A DNA stretch of 24,130 nucleotides from CAZOHN01 sp964579325. GTDB lineage: Bacteria > Pseudomonadota > Alphaproteobacteria > Rhodobacterales > Rhodobacteraceae. Shown here piece after piece: positions 1 to 8,500 of the stretch (the stretch's first letter is position 1; each line of letters opens with the position of its first letter). The translations under genes were made by a program, and so were the position numbers. The notes under the pieces are model-generated. The model worked only from the letters and a program-made list of their open reading frames with translations, had not been told where the DNA came from and did not search any database. The stretch spans positions 1 to 24,130 of the forward strand of contig CAZOHN010000036.1 in NCBI GenBank assembly GCA_964579325.1. The letters are read 5' to 3'.

Positions 1-246
1 CAGGAAGGTCGCCGTCACGCAGGCGACGAAGCTCACGAAGGCGCCCATCGACAGGTCGAGGTCGTTGACCGCGATGATGAACATCTGCGCAAGGGTGGCC
101 AGAGCGATCGGCACCGCGAGGTTGAACAGAAGGTTCAGGCCCGTGTAGCTCATCGCGCGGGGCTGGAGCCAGAACACGCCGCCCAGAAGCGCTGCAAGCG
201 CCATGAAGGGGACGGCCGTTCGGACGAGGTCGGGCGTGATCCTCAC
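1..246 (-). CDS. Sugar-type ABC transporter permease, RbsC family (N-terminal part, cut by window edge)
   Basis: This is the first 82 codons of an inner-membrane permease, reading leftward off the window. Translation gives a short cytoplasmic start (VRITPDLVRTAV), a hydrophobic helix, a second helix (LLFNLAVPIALATLAQMF) and then NDLDLSMGAFVSF. The last resembles the D-L-S-x-G segment conserved in the RbsC/XylH/AraH class (BPD_transp_2). The start is GTG at 246-244. It overlaps the TGA stop of the ATPase gene in GTGA, so the two are probably translationally coupled. Together with the double ATPase and periplasmic binding protein upstream it forms a monosaccharide-type importer. The substrate cannot be read from this fragment. 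Confidence 0.85.
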   Translation of the reverse strand, partial: MRITPDLVRTAVPFMALAALLGGVFWLQPRAMSYTGLNLLFNLAVPIALATLAQMFIIAVNDLDLSMGAFVSFVACVTATFL

Positions 247-1700
247 GATGCCTCCGCCGTGGAGTGGCCCACGAACGAGGCCGAGAGGATAGCCTCTTCG
301 GTGATGGCATCGCCCGCCAGTTCCGCGACCGCGCTTCCCTCGCGAAAGACATAGACCCGGTCGCAGAGCTCCATTTCCTCGATCTCGGTCGAGTACCATA
401 CGAAGGTGCGCCCAGATGCCGCTTCGGCGGCGATGATGCCATAGACCTCCTGCTTGGTGCCGACGTCCACCCCGCGCATCGGATCGTCCATCAAGACGAC
501 CGGTGCCTCGGCGAGGAGGGCGCGGGCGAACAGCACCTTCTGCTGGTTCCCCCCCGAGAGCGACAGGATCGGCAGACCGAGGTCTGGCGATCGGATACCG
601 ATGCGCGCCTTCCAGGTTTCCGCTGCGGTCGCCTCGGCGTTGGTGTCCACGAGGCCCCGGCGGCTCAGCGCGGCAAGCGCCGACATCGACAGGTTGCGCC
701 GGATAGACCAGAGTGGAAACACCCCGTCGAAACCCCTGTCGCCCGCGACATAGGCGACATCCGGCCTCGGGCGACCCAACCATCCGTGTGACATGCGTGC
801 ATGGAGCTTGCGCAGCAGTTCGGTCTGGCCATGCCCAGCAAGCCCGGTCAGGCCGACGACCTCGCCGGCAGAGGCGAAAATCGGCAAGCCGCGGGGCGAG
901 GCGTAGTCGAGGACCTGCGCGCGCGTTGCAGTCGTATCCCGCACGGTGCGGCCCCGTCGACGCGCCGAAGACCCCATCGCCGAGACGAGGTTTTCCTGGT
1001 TGAAGCTGCTCGCGGGGCGATCCGCCACGACCTTTCCGTCCTTCATCACGACGACGCGTGTGGCGGTCTGCAGCACTTCCGAAAGGATATGCGAGATGAG
1101 GACAACGGTGCCGCCATCGGACACAAAGCGGCGCACATGGTCGAGCAACTGCCGCGCGATTCCGGCATCGAGCGACGAGGTAGGCTCATCGAGGATCACG
1201 AGGCGCGGGGGCGTTGCGGTCACTGCGAAGGCGAGTGCCACCTCGACCATCTGGCGCTTGGCGATGGGCAGGCTACCGACCTGCGCCCGGGGCTCGATCC
1301 CATGGCCGGGAAACACCGCATCGAGCGCGGCAAGCGCGAGCCTCCGCGCCTCCTCGCGCCAGCGCAGCCCGAAGTGACCCCGATGCAGGATGCGGGCATT
1401 TTCAATTACCGACAGGTTCGGACAGAGGGAGAGTTCCTGAAAGACGCAGCGCAGGCCAAGCGCCCTTGCCGCGGCGATGTCCCAGTTCCCCGTCAGCCCG
1501 TCTGCGGCCATAGCCCCGTCCGGCAGGGAGAGACCGCCGTTCAATACGTTCACAAGCGTCGACTTGCCCGCGCCATTGTGGCCGACGAGGCCGAGGCATT
1601 CGCCGCGCCCGAGCGACAGGCTTACGCCGTCAAGCGCCCGAACCTCGCCGAAACGGATGCGGGCGTCGGTGACGGAGAGAAGGGCAGGGGTTTTGGACAT
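243..1700 (-). CDS. Sugar-type ABC transporter ATP-binding protein, RbsA/MglA family with two nucleotide-binding domains
   Basis: About 485 residues, the usual size for double-domain sugar importer ATPases. The first domain has Walker A GHNGAGKST (about residues 40-48), a family-type signature (SLPIAKRQMVEVA), Walker B LVILDEPTSSLD and the H-loop LISH. The second domain has a degenerate Walker A (GLAGHGQTELL, no GKS/T), an intact LSGGNQQKVLFAR signature and Walker B VVLMDDPMRGVD, with YSTE at the H-loop. This asymmetry is normal for RbsA relatives. I chose ATG at 1700-1698 (MSKTPALLSV). The frame stays open to a TTG at 1736, but that adds 12 residues that do not look like the family. It sits 77 bp after the binding-protein gene and overlaps the permease by 4 bp, so one operon is likely. 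It powers uptake at the inner membrane. Confidence 0.93.
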   Translation of the reverse strand: MSKTPALLSVTDARIRFGEVRALDGVSLSLGRGECLGLVGHNGAGKSTLVNVLNGGLSLPDGAMAADGLTGNWDIAAARALGLRCVFQELSLCPNLSVIENARILHRGHFGLRWREEARRLALAALDAVFPGHGIEPRAQVGSLPIAKRQMVEVALAFAVTATPPRLVILDEPTSSLDAGIARQLLDHVRRFVSDGGTVVLISHILSEVLQTATRVVVMKDGKVVADRPASSFNQENLVSAMGSSARRRGRTVRDTTATRAQVLDYASPRGLPIFASAGEVVGLTGLAGHGQTELLRKLHARMSHGWLGRPRPDVAYVAGDRGFDGVFPLWSIRRNLSMSALAALSRRGLVDTNAEATAAETWKARIGIRSPDLGLPILSLSGGNQQKVLFARALLAEAPVVLMDDPMRGVDVGTKQEVYGIIAAEAASGRTFVWYSTEIEEMELCDRVYVFREGSAVAELAGDAITEEAILSASFVGHSTAEAS

Positions 1701-1777
1701 CGCGCTCAGGGAACAGTGGACCGGCAGGCCCCGCAAGCCCTTTCGGGTCCGTGGAGCCTGCCGCCGGGAGGAACCTG

Positions 1778-2794
1778 TCAGTTGGCGCCTTCGATGACCG
1801 CGATAGCGTCCTCCAGCGTGTATTCCACGTTCGCCACCCCGCCTTCGGGCGTGTTCGAAAGGTCGGCTTCGAGGCTGTCCTGGCTGATCGAGAGGAACGG
1901 CACCACGAGGTCCTTTGGCACGTCACGGCCGTCAAGCACTTGCTGGGCTACCCAGAAGGCGAGCGTCGAGACCCCCGGGGCGATCGAGACCGACATGGTC
2001 TCATAGCCACCGGCGTCCTTCTGCTCCTTCCACCAGACCAGTTCGTCCTGGCGGTTACCCATCACGATGATCGGCGTGTCGCGACCGGCGGCCGCGATCG
2101 CCTGCGCCGCGCCGTATCCGTCGCCGCCCTGCGTCACCACGCCAGCGATTTCGGGCAGAGAGGGCAGGATGCCCGCGACCGCGCGTTGCGCCACGTCCTG
2201 CGCCCAGTCGCCATGCACCGAACCGACGATCTTGAACTGCGGGAACTGCGCGACCCCGGCGTGAATTCCGGCGCTGATCTCGTCATCGACGAACACGCCC
2301 GCGAGCCCGCGGATCTCGAGCAGGTTCCCGCCGTCAGGCATGCGCCCGGCAAGGTACTCCACCTGCACCCGTCCCATTTCCTTGAAGTCGACGGCGATGC
2401 GCCACGCGCAAGGCTCGGTCACGATGCCATCGAAGCTGACGACGGTGATGCCGGCATCGCAGGCTTCCTTGACAGCGCCGTTCAGCGCCGTTGGGGAGGC
2501 CGCGTTGATCACGATGGCGTCGTAGCCCTGCAGGATCATGTTCTGGATCTGCGAGGCCTGTTCGGTGGCCGAGTTCTCGCCGGTGGTGAAGGCATCCGCC
2601 GCGGCAACGATGCCGCTGGCCACCGCCGGACCGGTCACGGTCTCCCAGCTTGTCAGCATCGCCTGCCGCCATGAGTTGCCGGCGTAGTTGTTCGAGAGCG
2701 CGATGCGCTTGTCGGAGGTATCCGCCACGCCGGGCAGCGCAGCGAGGCAGAGCACGGCTCCAAGCGCGGTCGATAGAAGTCTGGACCTTGTCAT
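1778..2794 (-). CDS. Periplasmic sugar-binding protein of ABC importer (RbsB-like, peripla_BP_4 type)
   Basis: A 338-residue exported solute-binding protein. A Sec signal peptide is visible (MTRSRLLSTALGAVLCLAAL, likely cleaved near GVA-DT). The mature part begins KRIALSNNYAGNSWRQAM and carries family segments such as QIQNMILQGYDAIVINAAS, a DGIVTEP hinge-like stretch and VTQGGDGYGAAQAIAAAG. The ATG at 2794 follows a clear Shine-Dalgarno sequence (GGGAGGAA, about 7 nt upstream). It is the first gene of the leftward operon and delivers substrate to the ATPase/permease pair. The ligand is unknown; sugar, polyol or a related small alcohol are all possible. The divergent two-component system is a candidate regulator. 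Confidence 0.92.
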   Translation of the reverse strand: MTRSRLLSTALGAVLCLAALPGVADTSDKRIALSNNYAGNSWRQAMLTSWETVTGPAVASGIVAAADAFTTGENSATEQASQIQNMILQGYDAIVINAASPTALNGAVKEACDAGITVVSFDGIVTEPCAWRIAVDFKEMGRVQVEYLAGRMPDGGNLLEIRGLAGVFVDDEISAGIHAGVAQFPQFKIVGSVHGDWAQDVAQRAVAGILPSLPEIAGVVTQGGDGYGAAQAIAAAGRDTPIIVMGNRQDELVWWKEQKDAGGYETMSVSIAPGVSTLAFWVAQQVLDGRDVPKDLVVPFLSISQDSLEADLSNTPEGGVANVEYTLEDAIAVIEGAN

Positions 2795-2930
2795 GTTTCA
2801 TTCCTCCCGATGGGACCGGCGCCCGCATCCTCGGGCTTCGGTCAGGCATGTCGCCACGCGGGTTCCTCCTCCCGCGATGCAAGGTTGCCCCGGCGCACGA
2901 CGCGTGAACAGGGGCGATCCTGCAGTCGCT

Positions 2931-2966
2931 TTGCGGGATGCCGCGCTTGACTTGCGGGATCCCGCA
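2931..2966. promoter_or_regulatory. Candidate operator: two TTGCGGGAT elements, the second within a perfect palindrome
   Basis: In the 243-bp divergent gap, TTGCGGGAT occurs at 2931-2939 and again at 2952-2960, exactly 21 bp apart (about two helical turns). The second copy belongs to the perfect 14-bp palindrome TGCGGGATCCCGCA (2953-2966). The first copy continues as a degenerate version (TGCGGGATGCCGCG). Repeated symmetric sites at helical spacing are typical of dimeric regulators such as NarL/LuxR-type response regulators. Binding by the adjacent regulator is inference. No confident -35/-10 pair was found in the gap. Confidence 0.45.
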
Positions 2967-3037
2967 GGTCCCCTGCCAGCCCTCCCCCTTTCGCGAGGCG
3001 CCGATGCGCTTCATTATGCGGGTGGGAGGACGATGCG

Positions 3038-4279
3038 ATGCCGAAGAAGCGCCCGGATGCACGCCTCAACCAGTTCTTCCGCATGTCGCGGCTCCTGGCC
3101 GGGCAACTCGACTTCCTGTCGGCGATCCGCGCCGTGGCGGCCGAGATTGCCGAGATCGTGCCCCACGACCACCTTGATGTCTGCATCGTGCGCCATGACG
3201 GCAAGGTGCACACCGCCTACGAGACCGGAATCGATACCGCCTGGGGAAGCGCCGCGCAGGCGCCTGTCGCACTCAGCCCGATCCGGTCCCTTCTGATGGG
3301 TGAGGTCGATCATATCCTGACCGGTGATGCCACGATGGACCCGCAGTTCCACTTCCCCGGCGCCTTCACGACCCCGATCCACGACCACGGACTACGCGCC
3401 CGCATCCACCTGCCGATGATCGTCCACGGCGACGTGATCGGTGCGCTGTCCTGCTCGCGTCACGAGCCCGGCGTCTACACATCCGCCGATGTGCGGAACG
3501 GTCGCTATGTCGCTGAAATACTTGCGCCTTACTTCTTTGCACTGCGCGCCTCCGAACACGCACGGCATTCGGCCATCGTCGAGGCAGAGGCGCGTGCCCG
3601 CGAGGAGGGACTGCGGCTGGGCGCGCTGCGGCTGACCGAGGCGCTCGAGGCCGAGCGGCAGCGGATCGGGATGGACCTGCACGACCAGACGCTGGCCGAC
3701 CTGACCCGGCTTGCGCGGCGGCTCGAACGTCTGTCGCTCGCGCCTGGGGTCGACCAGCAGGAGGTGGCCTCGCTGATCGAAAGTCTCCAGGCCAGCATGG
3801 CCGCGCTCCGGCAGATCATCGAGGAGGCCAAGCCGAGCGTCCTGCATCTCTTCGGCTTCTGCGACGCCGTCGAGAACCACCTCGATCGCGCCGTGCGGGA
3901 CAGCGGGCATCCGATGGCGACGCTCGTGCGCGACGAAACCGATGGCGTTCTGGACCGCCTCCCCGCTACCGTGGCCGTTACGCTGTTGCGGATCGTGCAG
4001 GAGGCGGTCAACAACGCCGTGAGCCATTCCGGCGCCCGGTGCGTTTCGGTGAGGCTCGCGGGCGCGAACGGGCAGATCGTCCTGTCGGTCACGGACGACG
4101 GTCGGGGCCTGGGTCCGGCGCGTCGGCGGGGCGGGGCGGGCATTGACAACATGCGTACCCGCGCCCGACTGGTGGGTGCGCGGTTCAGCCTTGGATCCGG
4201 ACCGGACGGGGGGGGGACGACGGTGCGCGTGGCCTTTCCGCTGACCGAGGGCGGGGTCGCGTTGCGGGAGGCATCATGA
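3038..4279 (+). CDS. Cytoplasmic GAF-domain sensor histidine kinase, NarX/UhpB-like (HisKA_3) family
   Basis: A 413-residue kinase with no membrane segment, so the signal is probably sensed inside the cell. Residues about 15-170 look like a GAF sensor (PHDHLDVCIVRHDGKVH, LPMIVHGDVIGALSCSRHEPGVYTSADV). A helical linker leads to the dimerisation/phosphoacceptor motif ERQRIGMDLHDQ with His215. The ATPase follows: N box IVQEAVNNAVSHSGA (Asn325/326), G1 box VTDDGRGLG and G2 box GGAGIDNMRTRARLVGA. The ATG at 3038 follows GGAGG with 8-nt spacing; a nearby ATG at 3033 is in another frame. The stop overlaps the response-regulator start (ATGA), so the pair is co-translated. Divergence from the importer operon suggests it responds to that importer's substrate or a metabolite of it (inference). 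Confidence 0.92.
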   Translation: MPKKRPDARLNQFFRMSRLLAGQLDFLSAIRAVAAEIAEIVPHDHLDVCIVRHDGKVHTAYETGIDTAWGSAAQAPVALSPIRSLLMGEVDHILTGDATMDPQFHFPGAFTTPIHDHGLRARIHLPMIVHGDVIGALSCSRHEPGVYTSADVRNGRYVAEILAPYFFALRASEHARHSAIVEAEARAREEGLRLGALRLTEALEAERQRIGMDLHDQTLADLTRLARRLERLSLAPGVDQQEVASLIESLQASMAALRQIIEEAKPSVLHLFGFCDAVENHLDRAVRDSGHPMATLVRDETDGVLDRLPATVAVTLLRIVQEAVNNAVSHSGARCVSVRLAGANGQIVLSVTDDGRGLGPARRRGGAGIDNMRTRARLVGARFSLGSGPDGGGTTVRVAFPLTEGGVALREAS

Positions 4280-5013
4280 GGGTCCTGATCGTCGAGGACG
4301 ACCCGCTGCATCGCGCCTATCTTGGCGAGGTGGTGCGCGAAGCCCTGCCGGAATGCGGTGCGGTCGTCGAGGCGACAAACGGGGCCGAGGGCGAGGCCTG
4401 CGCCCGCGACATGCCCGACGCCCACGTCGTCATGGACCTGCAGATGCAGCCACGCACCGGGATCGACGCGGCCCGTACGATCTGGCGGGAACGTCCCGAG
4501 ACGCGCATCCTGTTCTGGTCGAACTACTCCGATGAAGCCTATGTCCGTGGCGTCAGCCGGATCGTGCCGCCCGGAGCTGCCTACGGCTACGTTCTCAAGT
4601 CGGCGTCCGATGAAAGGCTGCGCCTCGCCCTCCGCGGCATATTCGTCGAGAACCAGTGCGTGATCGACGGCGAAGTGCGTGGCACCCAGCAGAAGAGTGC
4701 CGCGCCCGCGATGGGGATCTCGGAGACAGAATACGAGGTGCTTCTCGACATCGCGCTCGGCCTGACCGACCGGGCGATCTCGCGACGCCGGGGGCTCTCG
4801 CTGCGCTCGGTGCAGAACCGGCTTCAATCGATCTACGAAAAGCTGGAGGTCCATGCAGCCGACTGCGGGGAAGGACTCTTCAACCTTCGGGGCAGGGCCG
4901 TCGCAGTGGCGGTCCTGCGCAAGCTGCTCAACCGCGGTACGCTCGAACGTGCCGAGCTGGACTTGCGGGATTGGCTGCAGCGCGAGGCGGGTCAGGCGAA
5001 GCGGGGCTCTTGA
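4276..5013 (+). CDS. NarL/LuxR-family DNA-binding response regulator
   Basis: 245 residues. The receiver domain begins MRVLIVEDDPLH (acidic pair Asp8/Asp9), with phosphoacceptor Asp54 in VVMDLQM, a Ser at the Thr/Ser position (FWSNYSDE) and the conserved Lys in YVLKSAS. The C-terminal part matches a GerE/LuxR helix-turn-helix (ISETEYEVLLDIALGLTDRAISRRRGLSLRSVQNRLQSIYEKLEV, here cut in the middle of a longer match), with VQNRL where VKxHL is usual. About 50 extra residues follow the HTH, longer than a typical NarL protein. The start ATG at 4276 overlaps the kinase stop. The kinase is its likely phosphodonor; the TTGCGGGAT sites at 2931-2966 are candidate targets. A third TTGCGGGAT lies at 4963-4971 inside its own coding end. 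Confidence 0.92.
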   Translation: MRVLIVEDDPLHRAYLGEVVREALPECGAVVEATNGAEGEACARDMPDAHVVMDLQMQPRTGIDAARTIWRERPETRILFWSNYSDEAYVRGVSRIVPPGAAYGYVLKSASDERLRLALRGIFVENQCVIDGEVRGTQQKSAAPAMGISETEYEVLLDIALGLTDRAISRRRGLSLRSVQNRLQSIYEKLEVHAADCGEGLFNLRGRAVAVAVLRKLLNRGTLERAELDLRDWLQREAGQAKRGS

Positions 5014-5536
5014 CGGTGCAGCCCGTGGTTCGCCGCCGGGCCGGGAGATCGCCGCAAACGGGAGCCGCGCCGTTTCAGCCTGCGCCGTGGAAATTGGCGG
5101 GGGCAATCGCGGGTTGATTGCATTGGCGTGCTTCTGGGCGTGCGTGCACCAGGGGCGATCGAGGGTGCCTGGCAGAGACCATGGCGCGACACCGAAACAA
5201 TTCCCTGGCGGAGCGGATGAGAGGCGGACGCGAGACGTCGGCCCGATCCGAACGATTCGCAATTCAAGTACGTTCCTTGATGGGGATGAAGCCGGCGGGC
5301 CTTGATTCGGCGACCTGTCGCATCGGGGAGAATGTCGCTCGATCGAGGATCCGGCGGCCTGTTTCACCTTTCACCACAATCGGCAGCATCCGCGGTCTTT
5401 GCAGCCTCAAGTCCTTGTTTCGGTATCGAACGACCGGAAACTCTTTACCGAAAGTCGCGCGAAAGGCATGTATAGTGACGGGGCGCCATGTAGTTGATCC
5501 GTCCGAACGTTTGGCTGGAAACGTGGATCGGGTCTT
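5014..5536. other. Intergenic region before the megasynthase (523 bp, no gene seen)
   Basis: No credible coding sequence on either strand; the short open frames lack domains and sensible starts. No strong terminator hairpin with a T-tract follows the response regulator. The 3' part is less GC-rich and holds the inverted repeat and possible promoter listed separately. Confidence 0.6.
5418..5476 (+). promoter_or_regulatory. Candidate regulated promoter of the biosynthetic operon: inverted repeat plus -10-like TATAGT
   Basis: TTTCGGTA (5418-5425) and TACCGAAA (5446-5453) form perfect 8-bp arms around a 20-bp gap, with a related ACCGGAAA between them (from 5433). TATAGT at 5471-5476 is a good -10-like hexamer. 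The right arm sits where the -35 element would be, and there is no TTGACA-like sequence there, so an activator-dependent promoter is possible. Transcription would begin roughly 50 nt before the proposed TTG start at 5537. All of this is pattern reading and is untested. Confidence 0.4.
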
Positions 5537-8500
5537 TTGGCGAATGGGTTGGCCTGGATTTCCAGCCGGTCCTCTTTCGGGGTTCTAACGGTTTTGCTGA
5601 AGCTGATTGAGACTTACAAGGGTGTTGTCGGCCGGTTCCTGGAAGTGCTGGGGCGGGGCCCGGAGCGGATTGCGCTCAAGCAGGGCGCTCGGTCCTGGAG
5701 TTACAGGGACCTCGATCGGGCTGCCAATGGTCTTGCCGCGCGTCTGGTGGCTGCAGGCGTCCGGCCCGGCGATGCGGTGGGTGTCGAGGCGGTGCGCGCG
5801 CCGCGGACGGTGGTTGCCCTTCTCGCCGTTCTGAAGGTCGGCGCCGCCTATGTGCCGCTCGGCCGCGAGAATCCGCCATCGAGGCTTGCCGCCATTGTCG
5901 AGGCAGCGGGCCTCGGCGTCGTCGTCGGTCGCTTGCCGGCACTGTCCGGGCTTGGCCTGACCGAACTCGACGCGGATGGCGAGAGCCCGGACGGGGACTT
6001 TACCGCGGTGCCCTCCGACGACCCGGAGGCGCTCGCCTATGTGATGTTCACTTCGGGTTCCACCGGGCAACCCAAGGGCGTTCTCGTGCCCCATCGTGCG
6101 ATCCTGCGTCTGGTGGTGAACCAGAGCTATATCCGTCTGGGCGACGATGAGCGGATCCTTCAGGCGTCGCCGGTGACGTTCGATGCAGCAACGTTGGAGA
6201 TCTGGGGCGCGCTTCTGAATGGTGGCGCGCTGGTGTTTTCCGAAGACGAGACGGTGACGCTGCGCGGACTTGGCGAAGCGATCCGGCGCGAAGGCATCAC
6301 CACTCTGTGGGTCACGGCTGGTCTGTTCCATGCAATGGCAGACGAACGTCCAGCCGATTTCGCGCCTCTGCGGCAATTGCTGACGGGCGGCGACGTGGTT
6401 TCGCCTGCCCGTGCCCGGCGGGTCCTCGAAGCCTGCCCGGGCCTTATGCTGTTCAATGGCTACGGGCCGACCGAAAACACCACGTTCACGGCCGTGCATC
6501 CGATCAGCTTGGAGGATGTGGCTTCCGACCGTCCCATTCCCATCGGACGCCCGATCGACGGCACGCAGGTTCATGTTCTCGGGCCCGATCTCGTGCCGGT
6601 GCCGCCCGGCGCTGAGGGAGAACTCTGCGCCTCGGGGAGCGGACTGGCGCTGGGGTACCTTGGCGCGCCGGACCTGTCGGCGGGCCGGTTCGTCTCTGCG
6701 CCCTGGGATTCGAACGTGAAGCTGTACCGCACGGGCGATCTCGTCCGGGAAGATGAGCAAGGGCTGCTGCACTTCCGGGGCCGGATCGACACGCAACTGA
6801 AGGTTCGCGGCTTCCGGATCGAGCCGGGAGAGATCGAGGCGACGCTGGAGGCCGTTGCGGGCGTCGGCCAGGCGGTCGTCGTGGCTGTCGCGCGGGCAGA
6901 TGCCGCAGACAAGCTGTTGGTGGCATACTTCACCGGATCGGCCTGCCCGGAGGACCTGTCGGCGCACCTCACCGCGCAATTGCCACCCCATGCCGTGCCC
7001 GACCGTATCGTCCGCATCGATGCGTTGCCGCTCAACGTCAATGGCAAGGTGGATCGCCGGGCGCTGGCCGAACGGGCGCCCCCGGTTCCAGAGGCGCCGA
7101 CCCGCCCGCAGCCCTCGGCCCGCCCCACTGTCCCGGCGCTCGAGGCGGCACTTGTCGAGGCTCTGGGCGACGTCCTGGGCTTGCCCGCATCCATGATCGA
7201 CCCGGACCTGAACTTCTTCGATCTCGGGGCCTCCTCGCTACAACTGGCACGGGTGCAGGACCGGCTGGTCACCGCGCTGGGGCGCGAAGTTCCGCTGGAG
7301 GCGTTCTTCCGCCACGCGAGCCCCTCCGCGCTGGCGCGGGCTTTGGCGGACGGAGCGTCCGGCGCAGCGCGGCCGGTCGTCGCCGCGACCGCCTTGGCGG
7401 CCAGTGAACGTCCGCGCGTGGGGTCCGGTGGCGCAATCGCCATCATCGGCATGGCCGGCCGGTTTCCCGGCGCGCCCGATGTCGCCAGCTTCTGGCAGGC
7501 CCTCGTCGAGGGTCGCGAACTGATCTCGCAGTTCAGCGCCCACGAACTCGAAATCCCTGCGGCCGCGGATGCGGTCCTGGCGCGTGGTGTGGTCGCCGAT
7601 GCGGCGGACTTCGACGCCGCGCATTTCGGGATCCCCCCGCGCGAGGCAGAGCGGATCGACCCGCAGCACCGCGTCCTGCTGGAAGTGGCACAGACCGCCC
7701 TCGAGGAAGCCGGCCACGACCCCGAACGCTTCGACGGGCGGATCGGCATCTTCGCGGGCAGCAGCCAGAACTCCTACCTGCTGAACAACCTGCTCTCGGC
7801 ACCGGGCGCCACCCGGCGCTTCGCCGCCGGCTATCCTGTCGAAGACTTCGCGACCCTGTTCGGCAACGACAAGGACTTCCTCGTCACCCGAATTGCCTAC
7901 AAGCTGAACCTCCGGGGCCCGGCCGTGACGGTGCAGAGCGCCTGCTCGACCTCGCTCCTCGCGGTTGCGCAGGCCTGCGAGAGCCTGCGCAACGGCCAGA
8001 GCGACATGGCGCTCGCGGGCGGGGTATCGATCACCTTCCCATCGCGGAGACCCTATCGCTACCTGCCGGACGGGATGGCCTCGGCGGACGGGCATTGCCG
8101 TACCTTCGATGCCGACGCCAGCGGCACGGTCTTCGGTGACGGCGCAGCGCTCGTGGTTCTGCGCCGGCTGGAGGATGCGCTGGCCGACGGCGACCACATC
8201 GCCGCCGTGATCCGCGGCCACGCGATCAACAACGACGGCGCGCGCAAGGCGGGCTATGCGGCGCCGTCGATCGCTGCGCAGGCCGAGGTGATCCGCGAAG
8301 CGCACCGGGCGGCGGGGGTTGAGGCTGCGAGCATCGGCTATGTCGAGGCGCATGGCACGGCCACGCCGCTCGGCGATCCCATCGAATACGCCGCGCTGAA
8401 CGAGGCATTCGGCCCCTCGCCCGCCGGCCCGACCTGCCTTGTGGGCACGGCCAAGACCAATGTCGGCCATCTCGATATCGCCGCCGGGGTGACCGGACTG

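Noticed and set aside
801..2006. Plus-strand open frame (401 codons) across the ATPase gene
   Set aside because: The opposite strand encodes an unmistakable double-domain ABC ATPase and binding protein; this frame shows no domain.
3038..5013. Two-component system as dedicated regulator of the megasynthase operon
   Set aside because: It lies upstream in the same direction, but the gap is 523 bp and the TTGCGGGAT repeats are in the importer-side gap, not before the megasynthase. Control of the divergent importer is more likely.
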